From a virus, in the IMG/VR virus record IMGVR_UViG_3300042465_005926, positions 1 through 20,760 of that record: DNA of 20,760 nt, one strand, 5' to 3'. A program made the position numbers and the translations under genes. This document shows positions 12,308-20,391 of the stretch, one piece after another (within the stretch, counting starts at the first letter, position 1; each line of letters begins with the position of its first letter). The notes below the pieces were generated by a model. It was not told where the DNA came from. It saw nothing but the letters and a program-made list of their open reading frames with translations, and searched no databases.

Positions 12308-12694
12308 TTATTCAGGTATTTCTACTTCTGTCCATTGTTGTTGATCTTCATCCCAAGTGTAAAATTTGTCGTCAGTTGGGTAAGGAACTGGTGATTCCCA
12401 AATACAAGAATCTTCGTTTAATATCCAAGATGGGAAAGGTTGTGGTGCATAAAAAGCATCTTTTGTTTCATCATAAACATAACCAACACCAGCATAATTT
12501 TTACGCAATGCTTTTGTTTGATCTGCGCTTGGTTCGTTTGTTTCAGAGTTGTGATGAACTCCGCCTCTTGTATTGTATGAGGTTTGTACCCAAGTTCCTG
12601 TGTATCGTGTTTCACGATTTTCATTAAAATAATCTTCGTCAATCACATTAACTTGTGTGACGATTCCGTCTACTACTTTTGCAAAATGTGCCAT
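12308..12694 (-). CDS. Small tail-fibre-associated protein (MAHFAKV type)
   Basis: A 128-aa protein opening MAHFAKVVDGIVTQVNVIDE and containing WVQTSYNTRGGVH and, later, YDETKDAFYAPQPFPSW. This pattern is well known from small proteins of marine myoviruses and pelagiphages near tail fibre genes, where the function is not established. A good ribosome-binding site (AAGGAAAA) precedes the ATG. It follows the glycine-rich adhesins and probably belongs to the adsorption apparatus. Confidence 0.75.
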   Translation of the reverse strand: MAHFAKVVDGIVTQVNVIDEDYFNENRETRYTGTWVQTSYNTRGGVHHNSETNEPSADQTKALRKNYAGVGYVYDETKDAFYAPQPFPSWILNEDSCIWESPVPYPTDDKFYTWDEDQQQWTEVEIPE

Positions 12695-12703
12695 ATGTTT
12701 TCC

Positions 12704-13534
12704 TTAGTTTATGCCTATTCTAACTACTACTATTCCTGAACCGCCAGAACCAGCAGTTGCATTTGCATTATTACCTGCTCCAGCATTACCAGTATTTGAT
12801 GCACCATTCTCAGGGGTAATTGTTCTATCACCAATACCACCAGCAGCATAAGTTACAGCAGTTTCACTAATAGAATTAGAGACCCCAACGCCACCACTAT
12901 TATTACTTGAACCAGCACCATTTGCACCAACGCTACCTGCACCACCGCCACCACCACCAGATTGATTTACGGAGTTACCACCAGCAAAACCTTGGTTAGC
13001 AGTACCAGTACCACCAGTTCTTGAACCGCCTTGACCACCAGCACCACCACCAGAGCCACCAGTTGTTCCATTATTTAATCCCGAAGCACCACGACCACCA
13101 CCAGTCGAAGTTATTGTGCTAAAAACAGAATTCAAACCACTTGCTTCCGAAGCACCACCAGCACCGACTGTAACAGTAAAACTTTGTACACTAAAAGGTA
13201 AAAGTGTTTCTAAACTTCCACCACCACCTGTTGCGGTAATTGTTGAACGCATACCACCAGCACCCCCACCGCCACCTTGGTCTTTTCCACCACCACCGCC
13301 ACCAGCAACAACAAGATAATCAATATCTCTTGCACTATCAACATAGCGAGCAAAACCTGTTGCTTTAGTCGCTTGAGTAATTGCTAAAGTTCCATCAGAA
13401 GTAAAAGTGTAAACTCTTGATTTACCTAAATTATTTAATGTTCCACCTGTTATAGAAATAAATTGTGCATCAACATCTGTTGAATTATATTTTCTACCTG
13501 CAATTGTTGATCCACCTGCGCGTCTTATCGCCAT
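12704..13534 (-). CDS. Polyglycine tail adhesin 2
   Basis: A 276-aa protein. Residues 1-70 form a small N-terminal domain (MAIRRAGGSTIAGRKYNSTD). The rest is a glycine-rich array (YLVVAGGGGGGKDQGGGGGA) broken by short beta strands (FTVTVGAGGA, FSTITSTGGG), ending GSGGSGIVVVRIGIN. This is the PG-II sandwich style of phage receptor-binding tips such as S16 gp38, and of the wider glycine-rich fibre family. It is a paralogue of the gene just upstream; their stop and start overlap (TAATG). It probably recognises the host surface. Confidence 0.75.
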   Translation of the reverse strand: MAIRRAGGSTIAGRKYNSTDVDAQFISITGGTLNNLGKSRVYTFTSDGTLAITQATKATGFARYVDSARDIDYLVVAGGGGGGKDQGGGGGAGGMRSTITATGGGGSLETLLPFSVQSFTVTVGAGGASEASGLNSVFSTITSTGGGRGASGLNNGTTGGSGGGAGGQGGSRTGGTGTANQGFAGGNSVNQSGGGGGGAGSVGANGAGSSNNSGGVGVSNSISETAVTYAAGGIGDRTITPENGASNTGNAGAGNNANATAGSGGSGIVVVRIGIN

Positions 13535-14391
13535 TATGCTAAATACCTCACTATAACTATTCCTGAACCACCAGAACCAGCAGTATTACCACTTGCGCCA
13601 CCACCACCACTACCAGTATTAGTAGTGCCATTACCACCAGGGTCTCCACCATTACCCCCACCACCTGTGCCACCTGTGCCTGTAGTTCCAGAAGCAACTG
13701 CACCACCGCCACCACCTGCTCTAGTAACAGATGTTCCTGTAATTGAAGATGCTAAACCATTACCACCATTTCCACCTACGCTTCCACTTCCATTACTACC
13801 TACTTGGCTTGCACCGCCACCACCACCGCTTCCAAAAGCAGCACTAGCAGTACTTGCAGAGCCGCCACCAAAACCTTCTACTGGTGAATATCCACCTTGA
13901 TTTCCTGCACTTGTTCCGCCAGCAACACCGCTTCCTGAACCACCACCACCGCCTGAACCGCCAGTATCTCCTGCTAAACCACCACTATCGTTACCACGAC
14001 CACCACCACCACCACCAGTAGAAGTTATAGTACTAAAAGCAGAATTAACTCCTTTGAAACCATTGCCTTCTACAACAGTTCTTCCAGCACCACCAGCACC
14101 AACAGTTACAGTGTGATTTCCAATATTGATACTTAAAGTAGAAGTCCTATATCCACCAGCACCACCACCACCACCACGACCTTTACCACCGCCGCCACCA
14201 CCACCAGCGACAACTAAGTACTCAACATTCAAAGCCTTATTGGCTCTAAAAGTTCCATCGCCAGTAAAAGTATGAATAAAATAACCATCTTTATATGTAA
14301 CAGTTCCACCAGTAGCAGGAACAGCATCAGAAGTTCTGCTGTATTTGATGCTATTGGTGATATTAGAAGAAACAAATCTTCTTATCGCCAT
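13534..14391 (-). CDS. Polyglycine tail adhesin 1
   Basis: A 285-aa glycine-rich protein with the same plan as its downstream paralogue: a short N-terminal domain starting MAIRRFVSSN, the strand VEYLVVAGGGGG, several strands between polyglycine stretches (HTVTVGAGGA, FSTITSTGGG), and the end GSGGSGIVIVRYLA. Loops between the polyglycine helices would form the host-contact surface. There is no ribosome-binding site before the ATG, so coupling with the upstream 108-aa gene is likely. The two copies are clearly similar yet differ in the glycine-rich middle. Confidence 0.75.
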   Translation of the reverse strand: MAIRRFVSSNITNSIKYSRTSDAVPATGGTVTYKDGYFIHTFTGDGTFRANKALNVEYLVVAGGGGGGGKGRGGGGGAGGYRTSTLSINIGNHTVTVGAGGAGRTVVEGNGFKGVNSAFSTITSTGGGGGGRGNDSGGLAGDTGGSGGGGGSGSGVAGGTSAGNQGGYSPVEGFGGGSASTASAAFGSGGGGGASQVGSNGSGSVGGNGGNGLASSITGTSVTRAGGGGGAVASGTTGTGGTGGGGNGGDPGGNGTTNTGSGGGGASGNTAGSGGSGIVIVRYLA

Positions 14392-14393
14392 AA

Positions 14394-14720
14394 TTAGTTA
14401 ATTTCTGCGCCGAAAGCGTTGAAAGTAAGATTAGTTGTACCAGAATAAACAGATACAACATCATTACCATTCAAAGTAATACCCAAAGTCAAAGCAATAG
14501 TGTCATTTGCTGGGCAAGAAGCATCATAAGCAATGTAATGCTGATTAGCAATAGATTCACCATCAGGTCGAACAGCAATACGATAAGTGTCAGCGGCAGT
14601 ACCACGATTAGCAATAGTGATCGTTGAAATAACTGCTTGTTCTGAAGCACCCGCTGTATAAAGTGTTGTCAATGCTGGTGTTCCGATTGTTTGTCCAAGA
14701 ACTGCGTATGTTGTGGTCAT
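14394..14720 (-). CDS. Small beta-rich tail or decoration protein (108 aa)
   Basis: A 108-aa protein of alternating polar and hydrophobic residues (VISTITIANRGTAADTYRIA, NDVVSVYSGTTNLTFNAFGA), typical of an Ig-like or jelly-roll beta sandwich. Strong ribosome-binding site AAGGAG. Similar small proteins accompany fibre genes in many phages. A structural role in the tail tip is likely; no enzyme motif is seen. Confidence 0.7.
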   Translation of the reverse strand: MTTTYAVLGQTIGTPALTTLYTAGASEQAVISTITIANRGTAADTYRIAVRPDGESIANQHYIAYDASCPANDTIALTLGITLNGNDVVSVYSGTTNLTFNAFGAEIN

Positions 14721-14729
14721 ATTTTCTCC

Positions 14730-14993
14730 TTATGCGCCCATCAATAAAAATTCGTTAAATGTTGCTCCGCCGCCACCAGAAGTAAAGGCTTGCCACGCAG
14801 CACCATCATAATATTCCAAAGCATTAGTGTCAGTTAAATAGGTAAACATTCCCTCACTAGGTGAAGCAATAGCACTACCTCTAGCCGCAGTCCCAGCGAA
14901 AACCATTAGGGATTGTTCCATTAAGAATGTATTAACTTGACTTGCCTGTAACACATCACCAGCAGTAAAAGTTCTAAAACCTGCACCAGCCAT
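14730..14993 (-). CDS. Small minor tail protein (87 aa)
   Basis: An 87-aa protein with FRTFTAGDVLQASQVNTFLM, then MVFAGTAARGSAI and FTYLTDTNALEYYDGAAWQ. This is a recurring module in actinophage tail regions: the N-terminal part resembles tail-fibre attachment segments and the YYDGAAW part is a small beta unit. A glycine run (SGGGG) precedes the end FNEFLLMGA. Ribosome-binding site AAAGG, 7 bases before the ATG. Confidence 0.75.
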   Translation of the reverse strand: MAGAGFRTFTAGDVLQASQVNTFLMEQSLMVFAGTAARGSAIASPSEGMFTYLTDTNALEYYDGAAWQAFTSGGGGATFNEFLLMGA

Positions 14994-15018
14994 TTAACTA
15001 CCTTTCTTTAGAAGTATT

Positions 15019-16245
15019 CTAATTGCCTAAACGACCTGTGTCGAGTAGACCAAAAACGGCATCATCAAGCACGAATTCAGCAAAATCAAGCGTACTTAAC
15101 TTGAATGTTAGTTCGTGAACAAATATACCAATGTTATGTTCAATCCCGATAATCTCCCCATACTTAACTATCTGTGAACCTAAATTGTTTGGGGTAAATT
15201 TGACCTCAATCTGATTAGTCAAATCTAAAGCCAACAAATTATTTTGCTGCTGAGAAGTCAATTCAGACATTTGAACAGTAATCGAATCAAAACGATACTC
15301 AGGTTCAGAATATTCACCAAGTAAAGAATCAGCCAAAGCCAGAGCATCAAGATCAGAATTGAACAACAAACCATCTAAGTTATATGAAGAAATACCATAA
15401 GCGTTCTGTGAATTAAAATCATCAACAGTTTGAGGATTACCACCAGCCCTAGTCACAACAATTCGGTTATACAAAAATTCTGATCCGTAAACAACAGCAA
15501 CATTAGAAAAAGGAATCCCAGAACCATCATCTGCTAATACAACTAAATCAGTAGAACTTGGGCCAGCCAAAGTGTCTTGAAAAGTTGCGTTACCTGAGTT
15601 GTCAATGAAGAAAGAACCACCCTCAGTTTGTTCAACAATTTGTAGATAAGTTAAAGCACCAGTTCCGTCATCAACTATGTCACCTTGTAAGTTAATTGTT
15701 CCAACATCAATATTTCTATTCGCTAAAGGCCAATTAACTTCAGGTCTGCTAAGAACAGTATTTATTCTTGCACCAGTAAGTTGAGGAGTAGCGGTGTGTG
15801 CTGCTAATGCTTGTGTTGCAAGCAAAGTGAAACCATCAGAAGCCAAAGCAACAGCCTGATTATCACCAGATGGTTGATATAACAAATTCCAGTCATCAAT
15901 CAGCCCATAAAAAACTGCTGAACCATTTGATCTGACACGGATTTCTCTGTGAGGAACAATCTGACCAGCGTAAGGACTTAAAGCGTACAGAGGATCAAAA
16001 ACTCTTGTTGTGTTATCAAAAATAACTTCCAAGTTTCCAGCATCATATCTATCAAGTTCACGAGTTTTACCACGATTAGTATTTATTGAAATAACATAAT
16101 CTGTGACATCATAAAAAAGTGTTCCACCAAGAGTAAACTCTGTGTTATCTAAAACACCTTGTACTTCATCATCAAGAGTGAAAAAAGGTCCACCTTGTGA
16201 AGTTAAATCAAAACCAATTTCAACTGTTTTTGTTGGTAAAGCCAT
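15019..16245 (-). CDS. Minor tail protein (baseplate hub-type)
   Basis: A 408-aa protein immediately after the tape measure gene, the usual place of distal tail or hub proteins in siphoviruses. It is beta-rich. Residues 45-130 (YDVTDYVISINTNRGKTREL...IFDNTTRVFDPLY) match the start of many actinophage minor tail proteins. The ends carry related motifs: FTLDDEVQGVLDNTEFTLGG at 22-41 and FVLDDAVFGLLDTGRLGN at the C-terminus. The start codon follows the tape measure stop directly. Confidence 0.8.
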   Translation of the reverse strand: MALPTKTVEIGFDLTSQGGPFFTLDDEVQGVLDNTEFTLGGTLFYDVTDYVISINTNRGKTRELDRYDAGNLEVIFDNTTRVFDPLYALSPYAGQIVPHREIRVRSNGSAVFYGLIDDWNLLYQPSGDNQAVALASDGFTLLATQALAAHTATPQLTGARINTVLSRPEVNWPLANRNIDVGTINLQGDIVDDGTGALTYLQIVEQTEGGSFFIDNSGNATFQDTLAGPSSTDLVVLADDGSGIPFSNVAVVYGSEFLYNRIVVTRAGGNPQTVDDFNSQNAYGISSYNLDGLLFNSDLDALALADSLLGEYSEPEYRFDSITVQMSELTSQQQNNLLALDLTNQIEVKFTPNNLGSQIVKYGEIIGIEHNIGIFVHELTFKLSTLDFAEFVLDDAVFGLLDTGRLGN

Positions 16246-18573
16246 TTAGACTCTCACAAACACTTGACCAGATGAGCGTTCATATTTTCTTATTGCTTCA
16301 ACAATGTCGCGGCCAACTTGTGCGCCATTTGTTCCGATACCAGCATTAACAGTTATGTTGTAAGTACTTCCCATTCCAGCGTTTTTACCTGACAGAGGAA
16401 TAACTGCTTCAGGTCCAGCCTCGCCAATAAGTGCATTTGTTGGGCCAGTAACAATTCCACCTTTAGCCATACGAACAGTTTTATTTTGCAGAGCATAAGC
16501 CAAAGCAGTATAAGAAGCCGCTGCTGTTCCAGAAGTTTTCAAAACATTTGCCGCTTTAGCAAATTGAGTTGAGGTTAAAAGTTTTCCTGGTTGCAATATT
16601 GTTCCTGTATCAGTTTTGCGTTTTTCTTCAGGAGCAGGTCCACTTGGGCTAGGAGCACCGCCTGTTGGCCCAGTTGTTGATAAACTTTCAACTACTGATT
16701 TTAGGTCTGCTCTTGCTCTTTCTAATTCTGCTTTGATTCCAGCGACCATAGCCTCTGCTTGTTTAACACCAGCGTCATAAAAAGCCACAGCACCAAATTC
16801 ACCAACTTGATCAGCAACATTGAATATTGAATCAACAAGAGTATTGACTTGATCAACTACTGTTGCGCCACCAATAATTATGCTGTCAGCAATCTTCGAA
16901 CCAGCCTCAAAACCTGCATTCAAAACTTGTCTAATAGCACGTTCATTCAAACCAAGAACAACAAGTTGTTTAACCTTGTCAGCGAAAAGAGTCGCCTTAG
17001 TTGCCTGATCCGCTAAACCTTTTAAGAAATCCTCAGATTCGGCTGCTTTACCAAAATCTAAAATACCTGTAATTGTGTTGCCAATTGCATCTTTGAAATT
17101 TGTAAATTTTCCACGAACGTCATCAAGTGCTGATTCGGCTTTACGTAAAGCATCTTCAAGATTATCCACAACAACTTGAGCCGCACCTTTTGCTGCTTCT
17201 TTAACTTTTTTAAGTTCTTCAGAAGTTTTTTCTAATCCTTTGTTCATTTTTCCTACGCTTGGGACAACTTCAGTAGAAATTGCTGTACCTAACGTATCTG
17301 TTTGTGCTGCTAAAGCACCCATATTGTTAGATGCTTCAACTGTTGAAAGACTGATGCGTTTAAGTGCGACTGGGGCTATTTGCCCAACTTCTTTAACATC
17401 AACCCCAAACATTTGTAAGCCTCTAATTACTAAATTCATTCCTTTCAAAAACAGATTCATATGATCAATAACAAAATTAAGTGCGCCCTCAGCAAAAGTA
17501 ATAAAAGCGTTACCCAGTTTTTGTATTCCTTGACGGAATTTGTCTGAGGTTTGAAAAGCGTGAATCAATGCAACAACTAAAACTGCTAGTAGTGCTGCTA
17601 CTGCATATATTGGGTTTGTTAATAAAACTAACGATAATACTTTGAAAACTCCAATAAATACTTGAATTGCTCCAATAACTTTTCCAATGACAATAAGTAG
17701 TGGTCCAAGGATTGCAATTAAACCTAAAACCTTTAACCCTGTTTCAACTGTTTCAGGACTTAAAGCCTTAAATTTATCGACAAGTTTTTGAATTTCAGGA
17801 ATCACTCTGTCTTTTATGACTGCGCTGATTTCCATTGCAATAGGAAGAAATACTGAACCAAGTTCTTGTCTTAAGTCCCCAAATTCTCTCTGTAAGGCAA
17901 TAATTCGACCCTCTGGAGTTGCTAAAAGTGATTCATTGAAACCTTTGTAAGTTGAATTCAAAACATCAACTAATGCTGCGGCACGTTCAGATTCTGTACC
18001 ATTAGCAATCTTTTTCTTAGTATCCTCATCAAGAACGAAACCAACTCTTGTTAAAGAACCGAATTGACCATTCAAGGCTTGAGCCAAACCATTTGTCATT
18101 GACTTGAAATCGTCAGCGGTTGCCGTAGCACCTTTTTCTGCTAGAACATAATCTAAAATCGCTGGAGTAAGTGAAGAAATTGTGTTGGCTTGTAAATCAA
18201 AAGTTGCTAATTGTGCTTGTGTTGTAACAATGCTTTCCCTTGAAGCAACACCAACTTTTTCTAAAGCAGCGGCTTGTTTTAATAAAGCATCAACTTGAGC
18301 GTTTGTTGCACCACCAGTTGTTAATAAAATTTGTCTAAGTCTTGAAGTTACAGCCTCGGCCTCTATGGCCTCTTTGATCATAAAACCTAAAGCCCCACCA
18401 ACAGCAAGAATTGGGACTGTTAAATTCTTTGTTAAAGATTGGCCAACGTTGTCAAAAATCTTTCCAACAGCACCAAATTTATCTATACCTGTTTTGGCTC
18501 TTTCAAATTCTCTAACAGCAGACTTGATTCCTTTGTCATCAAACTGCGTGAGAATCGGGACAATAATTGCCAT
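16246..18573 (-). CDS. Tape measure protein
   Basis: A 775-aa protein. N-terminal helical region (REFERAKTGIDKFGAVGKIF), a hydrophobic segment near 50-65 (LTVPILAVGGALGFMI), long helical repeats, and a cluster of membrane-like helices at about 285-340 (VLGLIAILGPLLIVIGKVIG and onwards). The end carries the TMP-typical MAKGGIVTGPTNALIGEAGP and EAVIPLSG. The length implies a tail of somewhat over 100 nm at about 1.5 angstrom per residue. The ATG shares a base with the previous stop (TAATG). Confidence 0.95.
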   Translation of the reverse strand: MAIIVPILTQFDDKGIKSAVREFERAKTGIDKFGAVGKIFDNVGQSLTKNLTVPILAVGGALGFMIKEAIEAEAVTSRLRQILLTTGGATNAQVDALLKQAAALEKVGVASRESIVTTQAQLATFDLQANTISSLTPAILDYVLAEKGATATADDFKSMTNGLAQALNGQFGSLTRVGFVLDEDTKKKIANGTESERAAALVDVLNSTYKGFNESLLATPEGRIIALQREFGDLRQELGSVFLPIAMEISAVIKDRVIPEIQKLVDKFKALSPETVETGLKVLGLIAILGPLLIVIGKVIGAIQVFIGVFKVLSLVLLTNPIYAVAALLAVLVVALIHAFQTSDKFRQGIQKLGNAFITFAEGALNFVIDHMNLFLKGMNLVIRGLQMFGVDVKEVGQIAPVALKRISLSTVEASNNMGALAAQTDTLGTAISTEVVPSVGKMNKGLEKTSEELKKVKEAAKGAAQVVVDNLEDALRKAESALDDVRGKFTNFKDAIGNTITGILDFGKAAESEDFLKGLADQATKATLFADKVKQLVVLGLNERAIRQVLNAGFEAGSKIADSIIIGGATVVDQVNTLVDSIFNVADQVGEFGAVAFYDAGVKQAEAMVAGIKAELERARADLKSVVESLSTTGPTGGAPSPSGPAPEEKRKTDTGTILQPGKLLTSTQFAKAANVLKTSGTAAASYTALAYALQNKTVRMAKGGIVTGPTNALIGEAGPEAVIPLSGKNAGMGSTYNITVNAGIGTNGAQVGRDIVEAIRKYERSSGQVFVRV

Positions 18574-19133
18574 TACTTAACCACCAATAAGTTTCTGTTC
18601 ACCTTTGCGGATGCTTCTTGTAAAGAACGTTCAATACTATTATCGATCAAATTCTGATTTTTCAAAGCGGCAGGCCAAACGTAACGTGAAGCACCAGAAG
18701 TCCTATTCAGGTTTCTTATCAGGGCTGTTCCTTGACCATTCAATCTGTAACCAGTTGGTCTGCGATTAGATGGTTTAGCACGACCTGAAGAACGACCAGA
18801 AGTTTTTTTACGACCAGCCATATCAACAATCGCCATTCCTCGACCTAAAACAATTACTTTCAGTAAAGAAGTTGGTTTACCAGCGCTAGGTTTCTTTGTG
18901 CTTGTTTTGACTTTAGTTTTATTCTCAGAACTCTTGAAAGCGGTTGCTCCTGAATGGGTAAAACCTGACAATGGAGCAGATTTAGGTAAAGCGTTTTCTA
19001 TGCTTCTTGCATATGGTAAAGCAAAATTTTTAACATCAGTATTTAACTGATCGTAAAGACTTTTATCTAATTGTTTTAATTCTAAAAGAGTTTCTCGTAA
19101 ACCACGCACTTCGGTTTGTACTGTGAAACCCAC
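18573..19133 (-). CDS. HK97 gp10-like tail-completion protein
   Basis: The GTG at 19133 (MGFTVQTEVRGLRETLLELK) is preferred over an upstream TTG because AAGAGG lies 5 bases before it and it starts 2 bp after the end of the frameshifted chaperone. The 186-aa product has an N-terminal LRETLLELKQLDKSLYDQL helix, then a basic middle (GRKKTSGRSSGRAKPSNRR), and ends in helices. This resembles HK97 gp10-like neck/tail-completion proteins, placed here between chaperone and tape measure. The fold match is moderate. Confidence 0.62.
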   Translation of the reverse strand: MGFTVQTEVRGLRETLLELKQLDKSLYDQLNTDVKNFALPYARSIENALPKSAPLSGFTHSGATAFKSSENKTKVKTSTKKPSAGKPTSLLKVIVLGRGMAIVDMAGRKKTSGRSSGRAKPSNRRPTGYRLNGQGTALIRNLNRTSGASRYVWPAALKNQNLIDNSIERSLQEASAKVNRNLLVVK

Positions 19134-19135
19134 TA

Positions 19136-19542
19136 TTACCTCTTGTTTGCTTCTGTTGCTCTCCAACGCAAGTACATTCCCAATGTGAAAAGCATACGAT
19201 CAGTCTCCGCTAATAGCAAAGAGGGCGCAATTCCTGTTTCACAAGCCAAGTAAGCAATAAACCAATGCTCAGAGTTTTCTCCGAGCGGCTTTATTTTGGG
19301 TCGTTGTCGCTTACACCAATTTCATCAACTTCATCTAACCAATTATCGAATTCTTTTTTCGTTGCATTGGTTCTTTTTTCACTATGCCACGCTAAGAAAA
19401 GCAGGTCAGTAAGTTTGAACTCGGCTTCGAGTTTTGCTACTGACCTGCTGTACTTTTCTTCAAACGCAACTAAGTCTCTTGCTGAACAAACTACTTCTTT
19501 AGAATTACCATCTTGGTATTTCACGCGCAGGTTGATTTTCAT
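19136..19542 (-). CDS. Tail assembly chaperone GT, made by -1 frameshift
   Basis: Ribosomes that slip back one base at CCCAAAA (19294-19300) pass the TAA at 19291 and read 52 further residues (IKPLGENSEHWFIAYLACET...) to a stop at 19136. The extension ends in the YLRWRA motif typical of the T half of actinophage chaperones (ETDRMLFTLGMYLRWRATEA). The result is a 135-aa G-T fusion. The frame was read directly from the sequence. Confidence 0.9.
19291..19542 (-). CDS. Tail assembly chaperone G
   Basis: An 83-aa protein starting MKINLRVKYQDGNSKEVVCS. It is the short, more abundant product of the chaperone pair that coats the tape measure protein during tail assembly. It lies between tail tube and tape measure genes, as expected. 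A strong ribosome-binding site (AAAGGA) precedes the ATG. It ends SDNDPK, right at the slippery site. Confidence 0.9.
   Translation of the reverse strand: MKINLRVKYQDGNSKEVVCSARDLVAFEEKYSRSVAKLEAEFKLTDLLFLAWHSEKRTNATKKEFDNWLDEVDEIGVSDNDPK
19294..19300 (-). promoter_or_regulatory. -1 ribosomal frameshift slippery site
   Basis: On the minus strand the heptamer is C CCA AAA in the zero frame (GAC CCA AAA TAA). It fits the X XXY YYZ rule, and a stop codon follows immediately. Downstream sequence is GC-richer and may add a stimulatory structure. It links the G and GT chaperone products. Confidence 0.88.
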
Positions 19543-19560
19543 TTGTTTCCTTTGTTTTAA

Positions 19561-19971
19561 TTACGCAGCAGTTCCGCGAACAACAGCACCACTTACTGGG
19601 AAAGTGACAGAAAGGGTTGCTATATCACCTACGGATGATGCAAATGGACTGTATTGAGTTACCAATGCGGTCATTGTATAAGTTGGGTTTGTTGAAGTTA
19701 CTGTTCCACTTGTAGGTTTGATTACAACTGTTGCAATTGAACCTAGTAATGGGTTAAGTGTTGCATCAACTGAACCTGCACCGAAATCTTGCATAAAGTT
19801 TAGTGTTAGTGATGCTTGTTTTAAGCCACCGATTCTAGTTCTCCAAGAAGAACCGAAAGCGGTAGTTTCTAAATCGTCAGCCTCTTGTGCCAATTCAACA
19901 GAATTAAGATTTGCAGAGAAATCTACACCATTGATTGAAACAAAATAATCTGTTGCAGCAAATTTTGCCAT
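19561..19971 (-). CDS. Major tail (tube) protein
   Basis: A 136-aa protein. The opening MAKFAATDYFVSINGVDFSA, the middle DDLETTAFGSSWRTRIGGLK with ASLTLNFMQDF, and the end TFPVSGAVVRGTAA match the compact major tail proteins of actinophages. These stack as hexamers to form the tail tube. It lies between the terminator and chaperone genes. A strong ribosome-binding site (AGGAG) precedes the ATG by 9 bases. Confidence 0.88.
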   Translation of the reverse strand: MAKFAATDYFVSINGVDFSANLNSVELAQEADDLETTAFGSSWRTRIGGLKQASLTLNFMQDFGAGSVDATLNPLLGSIATVVIKPTSGTVTSTNPTYTMTALVTQYSPFASSVGDIATLSVTFPVSGAVVRGTAA

Positions 19972-19983
19972 TTGTTTTTACTC

Positions 19984-20391
19984 CTAGTCTGCGTAGCAGA
20001 GAACTGTAAACTCCGCTGTAAGATATACTATCTCAGAAACTGGTAATTGGCCGTAGTTTCTCATCTCAGTAACTCTTGTATCGAACACAACTCCACCAAG
20101 AGTTTTGTCACCCTCAATTGCTAATTTGATGCTTGAAGTGCCTGTGCTTGAAACATAGGCATCAAGATTTGATTGCGCTGTTCGTTCATCAACGCGGCCA
20201 ACAATGACCAAAACATTAAAAACATAAGTTTGCATACCTCTATGAAAAGTGTCGTCATAGGAAACACTTGACGGCATAACAATCGCCACAGGCGGATTTG
20301 GATTATCTGGCATAAAAGCAGAAGTTCTTAAACCTGTAATTGTTCCCAAACGAGTTGCTAAACCACTTCTGATTTGTGATATTGATGCCAT
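19984..20391 (-). CDS. Tail terminator protein
   Basis: A 135-aa protein starting MASISQIRSGLATRLGTITG. The layout of an N-terminal helix (IRSGLATRL), a strand (PPVAIVMPSS), and a conserved VGRVDERTAQSNLDAYVSST turn and helix is like tail terminator/completion proteins that cap the tail tube and join it to the head. The ATG shares a base with the stop of the connector gene (TAATG). The order connector, terminator, tube supports the call. Confidence 0.78.
   Translation of the reverse strand: MASISQIRSGLATRLGTITGLRTSAFMPDNPNPPVAIVMPSSVSYDDTFHRGMQTYVFNVLVIVGRVDERTAQSNLDAYVSSTGTSSIKLAIEGDKTLGGVVFDTRVTEMRNYGQLPVSEIVYLTAEFTVLCYAD

Noticed and set aside
13116-13900. Proline-rich plus-strand reading frames opposite the glycine adhesins
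   Set aside because: They are the antisense of GGN glycine codons (which give Pro/Pro-rich frames) and lack their own starts and ribosome-binding sites.
17159-17169. ATTATCCACAA resembling a DnaA box
   Set aside because: It lies inside the tape measure gene and is a single copy, so chance is likely.
18365-18657. Plus-strand frames opposite the start of the tape measure gene
   Set aside because: Shadows of a clear minus-strand gene; no start signals.
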